A stretch of 64,000 nt of DNA from Saccharospirillum sp. (GTDB taxonomy: Bacteria; Pseudomonadota; Gammaproteobacteria; Pseudomonadales; Natronospirillaceae). Position numbers and translations under genes: made by a program. Where the stretch lies: the NCBI GenBank assembly GCA_018402545.1, contig JAGYIL010000001.1:2232001-2296000 (forward strand), in the 5' to 3' direction. How positions within the stretch are numbered: the first letter of the stretch is position 1; every line of letters starts with the position of its first letter. Shown in pieces: positions 37,755 to 45,793 of the stretch. The notes below the pieces were generated by a model that was not told the origin of the DNA, made no database searches, and saw only the letters and a program-made list of their open reading frames with translations.

Positions 37755-38198
37755 CCACCGAATCAGGGATGGCACCACCGCCAGGGAACCGGCACAGACA
37801 GGCGTAGGGCCCGCAACACGCGGGAAACAGGGAAGACGGCAGGAAGCCGACACTCGACAGGGAGGCAACAGACAGGGATGTCTGCAGGGATGATTTTATC
37901 TGCCAAGGAAAGCAGGCTCAGGAAGATAAGCAGGCAGGGATGTGAGCTCAGGGAGGGCTGAACCAGGGAGGGCTGAACCAGGAAGGATCGAACCAGGGAA
38001 GAAGCTGTCAGGGACGGCATGGTCAGGGAGGATCAGCACGGATGACCAATAACCGGTTACGGGAAGCGGTCGTCGTTATAGGACGGGAAAACTGAGGGAG
38101 CGAGGTTCGCTTTGCCAGGGAAAAGGGACACCAGGAAGGTGTGACCTGAGCGGCATTCAACAACAACCGGGACATCTGATCAATGTTCCGGTTTTTTT
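37755..38198 (+). ncRNA. CsrB/RsmX-class RNA: array of GGA motifs with intrinsic terminator
   Basis: The stretch holds 17 CAGGGA or CAGGA motifs, starting at 37764, 37782, 37828, 37840, 37858, 37873, 37885, 37919, 37935, 37949, 37964, 37979, 37994, 38009, 38024, 38116 and 38132, plus about ten other GGA triplets. Many lie in hairpin loops: CAGACA-GGGA-TGTCTG at 37869, CGGC-AGGAA-GCCG at 37837, TGGTC-AGGGAG-GATCA at 38020, ACACC-AGGAA-GGTGT at 38128. It ends in a 9-bp stem and seven T (38167-38198). CAGGA(U/A)G and CAGGGA in loops are the CsrA-binding repeats of CsrB, whose length (about 370 in E. coli) is similar. No protein-coding frame fits. The 5' end is unknown; I see no clear promoter, so it may start inside or at the promoter of comEA. 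Found by pattern, not by database match. Confidence 0.8.
38167..38198 (+). terminator. Intrinsic terminator of the CsrB-like RNA
   Basis: CCGGGACAT and ATGTTCCGG form a 9-bp stem (one G-U pair) around a seven-base loop, followed by seven T. It is one of the strongest terminators in the window and defines the 3' end and strand of the RNA. Confidence 0.9.
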
Positions 38199-38212
38199 GT
38201 GTCCGGAAGAAT

Positions 38213-38284
38213 GTCATGGATCGCAGCTGGAATCTCGGTTCCCATAAACAGAAAATTCAGCCATTAGGCTGCTTTAACAATAAT
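38213..38284. repeat. Partial first copy of the tRNA-Gly-associated repeat
   Basis: About 70 bases match the second half of the 143-bp unit (GGATCGCA...GGAATCTCGGTTCCC, the AGCC(A)TTAGGCT hairpin and TAACAATAAT). They are more diverged than the two full copies: the first GGA hairpins are missing and the stem of the third is altered. Confidence 0.85.
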
Positions 38285-38427
38285 TGGAGCGGGATCAAAC
38301 GCCGGGAGCGTTTAACGACGCGTTAGCGCCCGTAGGGGCCATCACAGGGACGTGATGGATCGCAACGAGATGGAATCTCGGTTCCCATAAACAGAAAAAG
38401 CAGCCACTAGGCTGCTTTAACAATAAT
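38285..38427. repeat. 143-bp tandem repeat, copy A (tRNA-Gly 3' end plus hairpins)
   Basis: The unit starts with TGGAGCGGGA, the complement of the last ten bases of tRNA-Gly, and ends just before the next such block 143 bases later. Inside are four hairpins: AAACGC/GCGTTT with loop CGGGA, GCCC/GGGG-type, CCATCAC/GTGATGG with loop AGGGAC, and CGAGAT/ATCTCG with loop GGA. A terminator-type AGCAGCC/GGCTGCT hairpin follows, oriented to end minus-strand transcripts. It is almost identical to copy B. The unit lacks the tRNA body. Confidence 0.9.
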
Positions 38428-38570
38428 TGGAGCGGGATTAAACGCCAGGAGCGTTTAACGACGCGCTAGCGCCCGAAGGGGCCATCACAGGGACGTGATG
38501 GATCGCAACGAGATGGAATCTCGGTTCCCATAAACAGAAAAAGCAGCCATTAGGCTGCTTTAACAATAAT
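38428..38570. repeat. 143-bp tandem repeat, copy B
   Basis: Same layout and exact same length as copy A, abutting the intact tRNA-Gly. Here the first hairpin is perfect, with an 8-bp stem and loop CAGGA (38438-38458). Others are the AGGGAC-loop hairpin with 7-bp stem (38482-38501) and the GGA-loop hairpin with 6-bp stem (38509-38523). The last hairpin (about 38541-38562) serves as terminator of tRNA-Gly on the minus strand. The few differences from copy A mostly keep or improve stems. Confidence 0.9.
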
Positions 38571-38645
38571 TGGAGCGGGAAACGAGATTCGAACTCGCGA
38601 CCCCAACCTTGGCAAGGTTGTGCTCTACCACTGAGCTATTCCCGC
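38571..38645 (-). tRNA. tRNA-Gly (anticodon GCC)
   Basis: 75 bases with encoded CCA. Acceptor strands GCGGGAA and TTCCCGC pair fully; the anticodon stem CAACC/GGTTG encloses TTGCCAA, giving anticodon GCC. It is the second tRNA of a two-gene transcript and is followed by the repeats described at 38213-38570. Confidence 0.97.
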
Positions 38646-38691
38646 GTTTTTTGCCTCAAGAACAACAATGCCCTCAAAACAGAAAAATAAA

Positions 38692-38767
38692 TGGTATCCC
38701 GTAGGGGACTCGAACCCCTGTTACCGCCGTGAAAGGGCGGTGTCCTAGGCCACTAGACGAACGGGAC
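38692..38767 (-). tRNA. tRNA-Glu (anticodon UUC)
   Basis: 76 bases with encoded CCA, close to E. coli tRNA-Glu. The anticodon stem CCGCC/GGCGG encloses CTTTCAC, giving anticodon UUC. It is the first gene of the tRNA-Glu-tRNA-Gly unit, with a promoter match just upstream. Confidence 0.97.
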
Positions 38768-38801
38768 ACAGGCACTCAGCTGGTTGCTGAAAGCGGGGCA
38801 A

Positions 38802-38829
38802 ATAATACCAACTCATCATTTGAAATCAA
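38802..38829 (-). promoter_or_regulatory. Putative sigma-70 promoter of tRNA-Glu-tRNA-Gly
   Basis: On the minus strand TTGATT (38829-38824) and TATTAT (38807-38802) are 16 bases apart. A GC-rich discriminator (GCCCCGC) follows, as in stringently controlled tRNA promoters. Confidence 0.75.
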
Positions 38830-38865
38830 GGATTTTCGGTTATAAATCAACGCCCTACCCTATGC

Positions 38866-39981
38866 TCAGGTATTACTTGCTTCAAACGTCTTCTGTTCAT
38901 GGCGAGAATACAGCGTCTCCCAGCGCTCGCATTGCGGGCAATACCACAACAGGGTGGTTGACTGGAAACCGCAGTGGGTGCACTGGTACTGATCCGATAG
39001 CCGCAGTTTAATGCGCTTCAGTGATTCGATCAGTACCGAACGGGCACGATCGCCAATGTCCTGACGTTGCTCGATCCATCGCTGCATCAACTCGAAAGAG
39101 GCGCCGGAATGCACGATTTGCTCGAACTCATTTTGCCATTGCAGAGCCCTGGGATCGTTCGGCCCAACCAGGTCGAGCAATTCGCTTAGAATGCGATGAC
39201 TGGGGTGACGCTGGTAAAGCGTTTCCAGGTACTTTCGAAAATTCGCCTCGCCGCCGGTTAGACGGCTAAGCCGTTTTAGCGCCGGGAGTATCACATCGAT
39301 GCGTCGAACATCCCGGTCGAGACCATCACGCAACCACCGGATTGCCCGGTGATAGTTGCCCTGAGTGGTATCCAGTTCGGCACTGACCAGATAGGTTCTG
39401 GCACTGTCGGAAACCCGGCGAGCTTCTTTCAACGCCTGACGCGCCTCGGCCGTCTGACCTTCGTGGCTTAACTTGATCGCCAGTTCGCAATAGAAGTTGG
39501 CCAAGCGGATGCTGCCCGACCCTGCCTGGCCGTATTTCTGTACCAGTTCAATCGCGCGCTCCCACTCCTGCTCACGCTCAAGCACGGCAAGCCACAGGCG
39601 AAATGCCCGGGCTGAATCGAGCATACCATCGCCGACAATCATCGATTCGAGAATGGATTCAGCGTGCCCAAGGAAGCCGCCGGAGAAAAAATCCTGCGCC
39701 AGCTCTACTCGCACTCTGCTGGTATCCGATTCGGATAGATCGGCTTCAAGGATGGCCTCATGCACGCGAATGGCACGGTCGATCTGGCCTCGTTTGCGAA
39801 ACAACTCGCCCAAAGCCAGATGGATCTCGAGGGTATCTTCATCAACGGCCAGCCGTTCCAGCAACACATCGAGCTCACGATCCGGCTGAGCCGACAACGG
39901 CTCAAACGGATCAAGCTGAAAACGGGGGCCGGACATGGGGTTAACCAGGCGCTGAAAGGCCTGTTTCAACAGGGATATCAT
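38866..39981 (-). CDS. lapB: LapB/YciM-like TPR protein with rubredoxin-type zinc knuckle
   Basis: 371 residues. TPR repeats fill the middle (LEIHLALGELFRKRGQIDRAIRVHEAIL onward). The C-terminus has a rubredoxin-like domain with paired cysteines (CTHCGFQSTTLLWYCPQCERW). In E. coli LapB works with FtsH and LapC to control LpxC and so lipopolysaccharide amount. It lies three bases after lapA, the conserved order. Unlike E. coli LapB, whose N-terminus is a membrane helix, this one begins with an amphipathic stretch (MISLLKQAFQRLVNP) and shows no clear transmembrane segment. Confidence 0.88.
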   Translation of the reverse strand: MISLLKQAFQRLVNPMSGPRFQLDPFEPLSAQPDRELDVLLERLAVDEDTLEIHLALGELFRKRGQIDRAIRVHEAILEADLSESDTSRVRVELAQDFFSGGFLGHAESILESMIVGDGMLDSARAFRLWLAVLEREQEWERAIELVQKYGQAGSGSIRLANFYCELAIKLSHEGQTAEARQALKEARRVSDSARTYLVSAELDTTQGNYHRAIRWLRDGLDRDVRRIDVILPALKRLSRLTGGEANFRKYLETLYQRHPSHRILSELLDLVGPNDPRALQWQNEFEQIVHSGASFELMQRWIEQRQDIGDRARSVLIESLKRIKLRLSDQYQCTHCGFQSTTLLWYCPQCERWETLYSRHEQKTFEASNT

Positions 39982-39984
39982 GAT

Positions 39985-40203
39985 CTACTTCCGGGCTGCC
40001 TTGCGGCCAGCAAGTCGTCCGAATACCAGACCGATCAGTATGCCCAGGAATACCGCCAGCACCAGCCAAACAAAGAGGGGCAGCGCGGGGGTCATCCATC
40101 CCAGAAATGTCAGGGCCACACTCTGGTTGTTACCAAAGGCCAATAGCCAGGACATTACTAGCAGAACCAGCAGAATAATGAGTCGGAGTGATCGGGCGAT
40201 CAT
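39985..40203 (-). CDS. lapA: LapA/YciS-family inner membrane protein
   Basis: 72 residues with two membrane helices (LRLIILLVLLVMSWLLAFG and LFVWLVLAVFLGILIGLVFG) and a basic C-terminal tail. It matches the LapA domain (NNQSVALTFLGWMTPALPLFVWLVLA). It is encoded between ihfB and lapB as in many gammaproteobacteria and accompanies LapB in lipopolysaccharide assembly. Confidence 0.92.
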   Translation of the reverse strand: MIARSLRLIILLVLLVMSWLLAFGNNQSVALTFLGWMTPALPLFVWLVLAVFLGILIGLVFGRLAGRKAARK

Positions 40204-40250
40204 GTTTAACGCAAGCCTCCCGGCTTAGAGATGGGGTACAGGGTAACTCG

Positions 40251-40544
40251 TCAGTCGCTTTCGATGGCAATGTTGACCGATTCGCGCAATTCCTTACCCG
40301 GCTTGAAATGAGGCACGTACTTGCCTTCCAGAGTAACGGATTCGCCTGTCTTGGGATTGCGCCCTACGCGGGGTGACCGGTAATGCAGAGAAAAGCTTCC
40401 AAACCCGCGAATTTCAATACGCTCACCATCTGCCAGACTTTCAGCCATATGATCGAGCATTGTCTTGATTGCGAGCTCGACATCCTTGACTGACAGCTGA
40501 TTCTGACGGTCGACGATGCGTTCAATTAACTCGGATTTGGTCAT
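40251..40544 (-). CDS. ihfB: Integration host factor subunit beta
   Basis: 97 residues of the HU/IHF family with IhfB features ([70 protein letters not shown]). It pairs with IhfA from this window. GGGGAGG precedes the ATG. It follows rpsA, the conserved rpsA-ihfB order, but has its own promoter match. Confidence 0.97.
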   Translation of the reverse strand: MTKSELIERIVDRQNQLSVKDVELAIKTMLDHMAESLADGERIEIRGFGSFSLHYRSPRVGRNPKTGESVTLEGKYVPHFKPGKELRESVNIAIESD

Positions 40545-40587
40545 CTTCGAACCTCCCCGGTCGGGTCTTCCTTTACGGTCAATATTT

Positions 40588-40616
40588 AGACTAATTCACC
40601 CTTTGAAATAACACAA
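40588..40616 (-). promoter_or_regulatory. Putative sigma-70 promoter of ihfB
   Basis: On the minus strand TTGTGT (40616-40611) and TAGTCT (40593-40588) are 17 bases apart, placing the start about 35 bases before ihfB, downstream of the rpsA terminator. Confidence 0.55.
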
Positions 40617-40730
40617 GTGTTTATTTTTTAACGTTTTTTTACGGTTCACCCTAATTCGAACAGACTTCCGGCAATCACGTCACCGGCTAAGCCATCCCTG
40701 TTTATTCAAATCCACTTTTTCACAGGCACA

Positions 40731-40757
40731 AAAAAACCGGCACTGGGCCGGTTTTTT
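40731..40757 (-). terminator. Intrinsic terminator of rpsA
   Basis: A 7-bp stem AACCGGC/GCCGGTT with a five-base loop, flanked by runs of A and T, about 15 bases after the rpsA stop. On the minus strand it ends in seven U. Confidence 0.9.
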
Positions 40758-40773
40758 CAGACAGCGCGAGTTA

Positions 40774-42453
40774 TTAGTCGCCCTGCTCCATTTTCTGCTT
40801 GATCAGATCACCAATGGTGGTCGGGCCAGAGGCTTCAACGGTTTTCTCTTTCAGGTCGCGAACTGCAACTTTCTCGTCCTGAACGTCTTTCGACTTCACA
40901 GACAGAGTAATTGCACGGTTCTTGCGGTCAACGCTGATGATCTTGGCTTCAACTGAATCGCCTTCTTTCAACACGTTGCGCGCATCTTCAACCTTGTCGC
41001 GCGAGATTTCGGAGGCTTTCAGGGTGCCTTCTACTTCGCCAGACAGGGTGATGATAGCGGCCTTGGCATCCACTTCCTTGACCGTACCGGTCACGATAGC
41101 GCCCTTGTCGTTCTCGCTGACGTACTCGGCAAACGGATCGCTGTCCAGCTGCTTGATACCCAGAGAAATGCGCTCACGCTCAGGGTCGATCGACAGGATG
41201 GTGGTTTCCAGCTCGTCACCTTTCTTGTACTTGCGTACTGCATCTTCGCCGGATTCGTTCCAGCTGATGTCAGAGAGGTGAACCAGGCCGTCAATGCCGC
41301 CTTCCAGACCAATGAAGATACCGAAATCGGTGATCGACTTGATCTTGCCGGAGACTTTGTCGCCCTTGTTGTAGTTGTTGGAGAAGTCTTCCCATGGGTT
41401 TACGACGGTCTGCTTGATACCCAGAGAAATACGACGACGCTCTTCATCAATGTCGAGAATCATGACTTCGATGTCGTCACCAACAGAAACCACCTTGGAC
41501 GGGTGAATGTTCTTGTTGGTCCAATCCATTTCAGAAACGTGTACCAGACCTTCAACGCCTTCTTCCAGCTCAGCAAAGCAGCCGTAGTCGGTCAGGTTGG
41601 TTACGCGTGCCTTAACAACAGACTCTTCCGGGTAACGGCCCTTGATGTCGACCCAGGGATCTTCACCCAGTTGCTTCAGACCCAGAGAAACGCGGTTGCG
41701 CTCACGGTCGAACTTCAGCACTTTAACGTCGATCTCATCACCCACCTGAACGATCTCGCTCGGGTGCTTGATGCGCTTCCACGCCATATCAGTGATGTGC
41801 AGCAGGCCGTCAACACCGCCCAGGTCTACGAAAGCACCGTAGTCGGTCAGGTTCTTGACGATGCCCTTAACAACCTGGCCTTCCTGCAGGCTGGCCAGCA
41901 GTTCTTCACGCTCAGCGCTGTTGGAAGCTTCCAGTACGGCACGACGGGATACGACGACGTTGTTACGACGACGGTCCAGTTTGATAACTTTGAAATCCAG
42001 CTCTTTGCCTTCCAGGTGAGCGGTATCGCGCACCGGACGGATGTCGACCAGTGAACCCGGCAGGAAAGCGCGTACAGAGCTGATATCGACGGTGAAGCCA
42101 CCTTTGACCTTGCCGTTGATGATACCTTTGACTACTTCTTCCGCTTCGTAAGCTTTTTCCAGCTCAGACCAGGCTTCTGAACGCTTGGCTTTCTCACGCG
42201 ACAGGCGTGTGTCACCAAAACCGTCTTCCACCGCTTCCAGAGCAACTTTAACTTCGTCGCCCACGGCCACTTCCAGTTCACCTTCTTCGCTCAGGAACTG
42301 TGAGCGAGGGATAACACCTTCAGATTTCAGGCCAGCATGTACAGTTACCCAGTCAGAGTCGATGGCGACAACGACACCGGTAACAATGGAGCCCGGCTCC
42401 ATTTCAATGGTCTTTAAGCTTTCTTCAAAAAGTTCGGCGAAAGATTCAGTCAT
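40774..42453 (-). CDS. rpsA: 30S ribosomal protein S1
   Basis: 559 residues from the ATG at 42453 (E. coli S1: 557), starting [13 protein letters not shown]. Six S1/OB repeats follow one another (for example [32 protein letters not shown] and [33 protein letters not shown]). S1 brings mRNA to the 30S subunit. The frame is open 53 codons more, but that part is the untranslated leader. The ATG lacks a good Shine-Dalgarno sequence, as in E. coli rpsA, where this allows S1 autoregulation. Confidence 0.97.
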   Translation of the reverse strand: MTESFAELFEESLKTIEMEPGSIVTGVVVAIDSDWVTVHAGLKSEGVIPRSQFLSEEGELEVAVGDEVKVALEAVEDGFGDTRLSREKAKRSEAWSELEKAYEAEEVVKGIINGKVKGGFTVDISSVRAFLPGSLVDIRPVRDTAHLEGKELDFKVIKLDRRRNNVVVSRRAVLEASNSAEREELLASLQEGQVVKGIVKNLTDYGAFVDLGGVDGLLHITDMAWKRIKHPSEIVQVGDEIDVKVLKFDRERNRVSLGLKQLGEDPWVDIKGRYPEESVVKARVTNLTDYGCFAELEEGVEGLVHVSEMDWTNKNIHPSKVVSVGDDIEVMILDIDEERRRISLGIKQTVVNPWEDFSNNYNKGDKVSGKIKSITDFGIFIGLEGGIDGLVHLSDISWNESGEDAVRKYKKGDELETTILSIDPERERISLGIKQLDSDPFAEYVSENDKGAIVTGTVKEVDAKAAIITLSGEVEGTLKASEISRDKVEDARNVLKEGDSVEAKIISVDRKNRAITLSVKSKDVQDEKVAVRDLKEKTVEASGPTTIGDLIKQKMEQGD

Positions 42454-42659
42454 TCGATTAAATGTCCCAATGATTAACGGCCTGTGGTGTGAGGAGTGCG
42501 ACTCTCTCGTAAATACAGACCTTTCCGCACGCCAGCCCGCACGGGTCAACCCAACATATCCTGGAGCCGCTTTGCTGGAACTGCGGTCTGCCAGGGTCTT
42601 TGCTACGTCCAATTCCGGTCCGAAAACCGAGTCGAAAATAGCGGAAATCAGGAGCGCGT
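42454..42659 (-). promoter_or_regulatory. Long rpsA leader without Shine-Dalgarno
   Basis: About 200 bases lie between the predicted transcript start and the rpsA ATG. They hold no gene and only a weak GGGA 10-14 bases before the start. A long structured leader is how S1 controls its own synthesis in E. coli; that it does so here is inference. Confidence 0.5.
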
Positions 42660-42687
42660 ATTATACGGATTAAGCGCCCGGAACCAA
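42660..42687 (-). promoter_or_regulatory. Putative sigma-70 promoter of rpsA
   Basis: On the minus strand TTGGTT (42687-42682) and a perfect TATAAT (42665-42660) are 16 bases apart, in the 319-base gap after cmk. Confidence 0.75.
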
Positions 42688-42772
42688 GGGGTACAACCCT
42701 TTTTTTGGCCTGATCCGGGTTAAATTCAGCCTAATCCCTGTAAATTCTCGTTGATAAGCCGATTCAGCGGGT

Positions 42773-43462
42773 TCAACGACTCACCAGACCTCGGTCTGCT
42801 GCCTGCTGCAGAACGCGCTCGAGAACCGCCTCGATACTCAGTTCAGTGGTGTCGATGACCAGAGCGTCTTCAGCCGGCTTCAGCGGGGCGACTGTGCGAT
42901 TGCGATCGCGCTCATCCCGCTCGTTAATGTCTTGCAACACCTGTTCGTACTCAACTACGCTGCCGCCCTGCTCCAGTTGCAACACCCGGCGACGAGCCCG
43001 TTCGTCGCTGGTGGCGGTGAGGAATATCTTGAGCGGCGCATCGGTAAAGACCACCGTACCCATATCGCGGCCATCGGCGATCAGACCAGGTTCGGTACGA
43101 AAGGCCCGCTGGCGGCGCAACAGCGCGTCTCTGACCCGGGAAAAGGCAGCCACACGGGAGGCATTCGAGCCGACTTCTTCGGTACGAATTTGCCGGGTCA
43201 CATCGTCACCTTCCAGCAGGATCGTGACGGCGGCACCGCTTTCCTGCTGGAAACGAATGTCCAGATGCTCGGCAATCACGGCCAGGGCGGATTCATTGTC
43301 AAAATCAACGCCATGATTCATCGCCGCCAGGGCTGCGAGGCGGTACAGGGCACCGGAGTCGAGGTAGTGCCAGCCCAGGTGTTTGGCCAACAGACCACTG
43401 ACGGTGCCTTTTCCTACGCCACCAGGCCCATCCAGGGTGATGACGGGAGCTTTGGATAACAT
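42773..43462 (-). CDS. cmk: Cytidylate kinase
   Basis: 229 residues from the ATG at 43462, which has GAGG upstream. P-loop [22 protein letters not shown], the [16 protein letters not shown] nucleotide-binding block and the [21 protein letters not shown] motif identify CMP/dCMP kinase. It makes CDP and dCDP. It starts after tyrA-aroA with a four-base offset of stop and start regions, and rpsA follows, the conserved cmk-rpsA pair. Confidence 0.96.
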   Translation of the reverse strand: MLSKAPVITLDGPGGVGKGTVSGLLAKHLGWHYLDSGALYRLAALAAMNHGVDFDNESALAVIAEHLDIRFQQESGAAVTILLEGDDVTRQIRTEEVGSNASRVAAFSRVRDALLRRQRAFRTEPGLIADGRDMGTVVFTDAPLKIFLTATSDERARRRVLQLEQGGSVVEYEQVLQDINERDERDRNRTVAPLKPAEDALVIDTTELSIEAVLERVLQQAADRGLVSR

Positions 43463-43464
43463 AA

Positions 43465-45681
43465 TCAATCCTCTACGGTCACCGAATAGCCAAGTGCCAG
43501 TGCATGCTCGGCAAAATCCGGATAGGCGCCCAATACGCGCCCTGAATTTCGAATTATGACGGGTCGCAGCGCCGTCTGCGCCGCGACCACATAGGCCAGT
43601 GCCACTCTGTGGTCACCGCCGCAATCAACAATACCGCCGTCCAGAGGGCGATCGTTCCGGCCCCGGATAATGACGGTATCTCCTTTCAATTCTATGTCGG
43701 CGCCCAGAGTGGTCAGTCCTTCCACCATGGTTTTCAGCCGGTCGGTTTCTTTGTATCGCAATTCGCGGACACCGCTGAACCGGGAGACCCCCTCTGCCTG
43801 GGTCGCCAGTACAAAGAGCAGCGGGTACTCATCGATCAGCAGTCCGGTTACGTCCGCTGCACCCTCGGTCGCGTCAAGCGGCGCGTAGTTTACCTGAAGA
43901 TCCGCCACAGGCTCACCCCCGAGGTCACGATAGTTGGTCAGTTCAATGCGGGCGCCCATACGCCCCATCACATCAAGCAGACCGACGCGACTTGGGTTGA
44001 CACCGACTCCCAGCAAGCTGACTTCGGATCCTGGAACCAGACTGGCCGCCGCCAGATGCACGGCAGCCAGGGAAAAATCACCAGGAATGTCGTACTGAAA
44101 GCCAGCCCATTGGGGCGCATCCGACAGTTCAATGACCCCAGCGTCCGCGTGAACCGGACAACCCAGTCGGGCCAATAACACTTCAGTATGGTTCCGGCTG
44201 GGACCTGCTTCCTGTAAACGCATCGAAACACCGGAACACAGCCCGGCAAACAGCAGCGCCGTTTTTACCTGAGCACTGGCCATCGGCAGTTTATAGTCGA
44301 GCGGTTTCAGCACTTCGGCAGGATGAATAACAATGGGCGCTGTCTTTCGTGGCGACAGGTCGATGCGAGCACCCATCGATTGCAATGGCTGTTGAATTCG
44401 ATCCATCGGCCGCTGGCTCAGCGAGGCATCACCAATCAACTCACTGCTGAAAGACTGGGCACTGAGCACACCCGCCATAAGCCGCATTGAGGTGGCAGAA
44501 TTGCCCATATACAACGGGCTGTCCGCTGCCTTTAACCCCCGACGACCCACACCGGTCACCTGCACACAACCGGCATCGTCTGCCTCGATACAAACGCCCA
44601 GCTTGCGCAAGGCTTCGAGCGTGGTGCGATTGTCGTGGCCGTTGCCAAAGCCCCTGAGCTCACTCTGGCCTTCAGCCAGGGCAGCCAGAATGACAGCGCG
44701 ATGAGATATGGAGCGATCACCAGGCACGACTACCGTTCCGGCCAGGCCCGCACGAACCGGCGCCGCAATCAAATTCTTGCGGATATCATCGGTATGGCGC
44801 TGACGGCTGCTGAGGATTTCGGTGAAATAGTCCCGGGCAGACTTGGCACGACCGAACACCGACTTGAGCGTAGCGCCCTCCCGGTGCTCGATGGCATCGG
44901 CAAGGACATCAAGATCAGACTGGAATCGACGCAGAATGCTGAGCGTCGCCTCGCGGTTTGCCAGAAACACATCGTGCCACATGGTGGGATCCGAAGCGGC
45001 AATGCGGGTGAAGTCCCGAAAGCCGCCAGCGGCATACCGGAAAATCTCCCGGTTCTCGGACTCCCTGGCCAGCGTATCGACCAGCGAAAAGGCAAGCAAA
45101 TGCGGTAAGTGGCTGGTTGCGGCCAGCACTTCATCATGACGCGACACCGACATGGTCACCACATCCGCACCCACCGACTGCCAGAGACGAGTCAGTAACT
45201 GCACCGCCTCCGCTGATGAGGTTGGCAGGGGCGTCAGAATCAGCAGATGATGATCAAACAGATCGGATTTGGCGGCGGCCAGGCCGGAACGTTCGGCCCC
45301 GGCAATTGGGTGACCCGGCACGAAACCTGCGGGCAGCTGTCCCAACGCGTCGCGGGCGGCTTCAACGACGGCCCCCTTAACACTGCCGACATCAGAGATA
45401 ACGGTATCGGCACTGAGCCAGGGTTTCAGTTGGGTCAGCACAGGCCCCATAGCCAGCACCGGCACGGCGAGAATCACGGCATCAAAGGTTGTATTCAGAT
45501 CGGGAAAGGAGACAGCTTCATCCACAATGCCCATGGCCCGGGCTTTGTCGGCGATGCCTGGCTGGGCATCCAGTCCAATCACCGTCGCCGCCTGCGACAG
45601 ACACAGGGCTTTGGCAAAGGAGGCGCCAATCATCCCCAGGCCAACAATCAGTACCCGGGGCTTCGCTGCGGGTGGCGTCAT
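43465..45681 (-). CDS. Fused prephenate/cyclohexadienyl dehydrogenase and EPSP synthase (TyrA-AroA)
   Basis: 738 residues. The N-terminal ~300 are a TyrA-type dehydrogenase: NAD fold ([17 protein letters not shown]), [14 protein letters not shown] and [10 protein letters not shown]. Residues about 310-738 are EPSP synthase: [46 protein letters not shown] and [14 protein letters not shown]. The GNSATSMR form, not NAGTAMR, places it near class II types. The fusion joins a tyrosine step with the sixth shikimate step, as in Pseudomonas. The ATG at 45681 has a weak ribosome site and overlaps the stop of a 13-codon upstream ORF; a GTG at 45699 is the other candidate start. Confidence 0.95.
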   Translation of the reverse strand: MTPPAAKPRVLIVGLGMIGASFAKALCLSQAATVIGLDAQPGIADKARAMGIVDEAVSFPDLNTTFDAVILAVPVLAMGPVLTQLKPWLSADTVISDVGSVKGAVVEAARDALGQLPAGFVPGHPIAGAERSGLAAAKSDLFDHHLLILTPLPTSSAEAVQLLTRLWQSVGADVVTMSVSRHDEVLAATSHLPHLLAFSLVDTLARESENREIFRYAAGGFRDFTRIAASDPTMWHDVFLANREATLSILRRFQSDLDVLADAIEHREGATLKSVFGRAKSARDYFTEILSSRQRHTDDIRKNLIAAPVRAGLAGTVVVPGDRSISHRAVILAALAEGQSELRGFGNGHDNRTTLEALRKLGVCIEADDAGCVQVTGVGRRGLKAADSPLYMGNSATSMRLMAGVLSAQSFSSELIGDASLSQRPMDRIQQPLQSMGARIDLSPRKTAPIVIHPAEVLKPLDYKLPMASAQVKTALLFAGLCSGVSMRLQEAGPSRNHTEVLLARLGCPVHADAGVIELSDAPQWAGFQYDIPGDFSLAAVHLAAASLVPGSEVSLLGVGVNPSRVGLLDVMGRMGARIELTNYRDLGGEPVADLQVNYAPLDATEGAADVTGLLIDEYPLLFVLATQAEGVSRFSGVRELRYKETDRLKTMVEGLTTLGADIELKGDTVIIRGRNDRPLDGGIVDCGGDHRVALAYVVAAQTALRPVIIRNSGRVLGAYPDFAEHALALGYSVTVED

Positions 45682-45719
45682 GGCGCCACCCGCAGCCACA
45701 GATCGCCTGTGCAGCTCAT
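45678..45719 (-). CDS. 13-codon upstream ORF overlapping tyrA-aroA start
   Basis: An ATG at 45719 follows a strong AGAGGAG site (spacing about five). The frame encodes [13 protein letters not shown] and stops at TGA 45680-45678, whose TGA overlaps the ATG of tyrA-aroA (ATGA). The large gene itself has no comparable ribosome site. The peptide has no Phe or Tyr run, so it does not look like a classical attenuator; translational coupling is the simplest role. It could also be what remains of a gene lost between pheA and tyrA. Confidence 0.5.
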   Translation of the reverse strand: MSCTGDLWLRVAP

Positions 45720-45793
45720 AGTGTCTCCTCTATTTCCCTGCAGAGCGACCAACACGCCAAACACCAGTCCACCGTTCAAACACTGCCAGTGAA

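Noticed and set aside
37763-38020. 85-residue minus-strand frame with repeats such as LVQPSLVQPSL
   Set aside because: The amino acid repeats only reflect the complement of the CAGGGA array. The RNA on the other strand explains the sequence better.
38213-38645. CRISPR array
   Set aside because: There are only two and a half units, 143 bp each and nearly identical throughout, so there are no repeat/spacer classes and no cas genes nearby.
38571-38767. Attachment-site island at tRNA-Gly
   Set aside because: Repeats of the tRNA end are 143 bases apart with only hairpins between them and no mobile genes.
45660-45720. Sequencing frameshift at the start of tyrA-aroA
   Set aside because: The frame from ATG 45681 gives the full NAD-binding N-terminus; adding the 13 upstream codons would gain no conserved residues.
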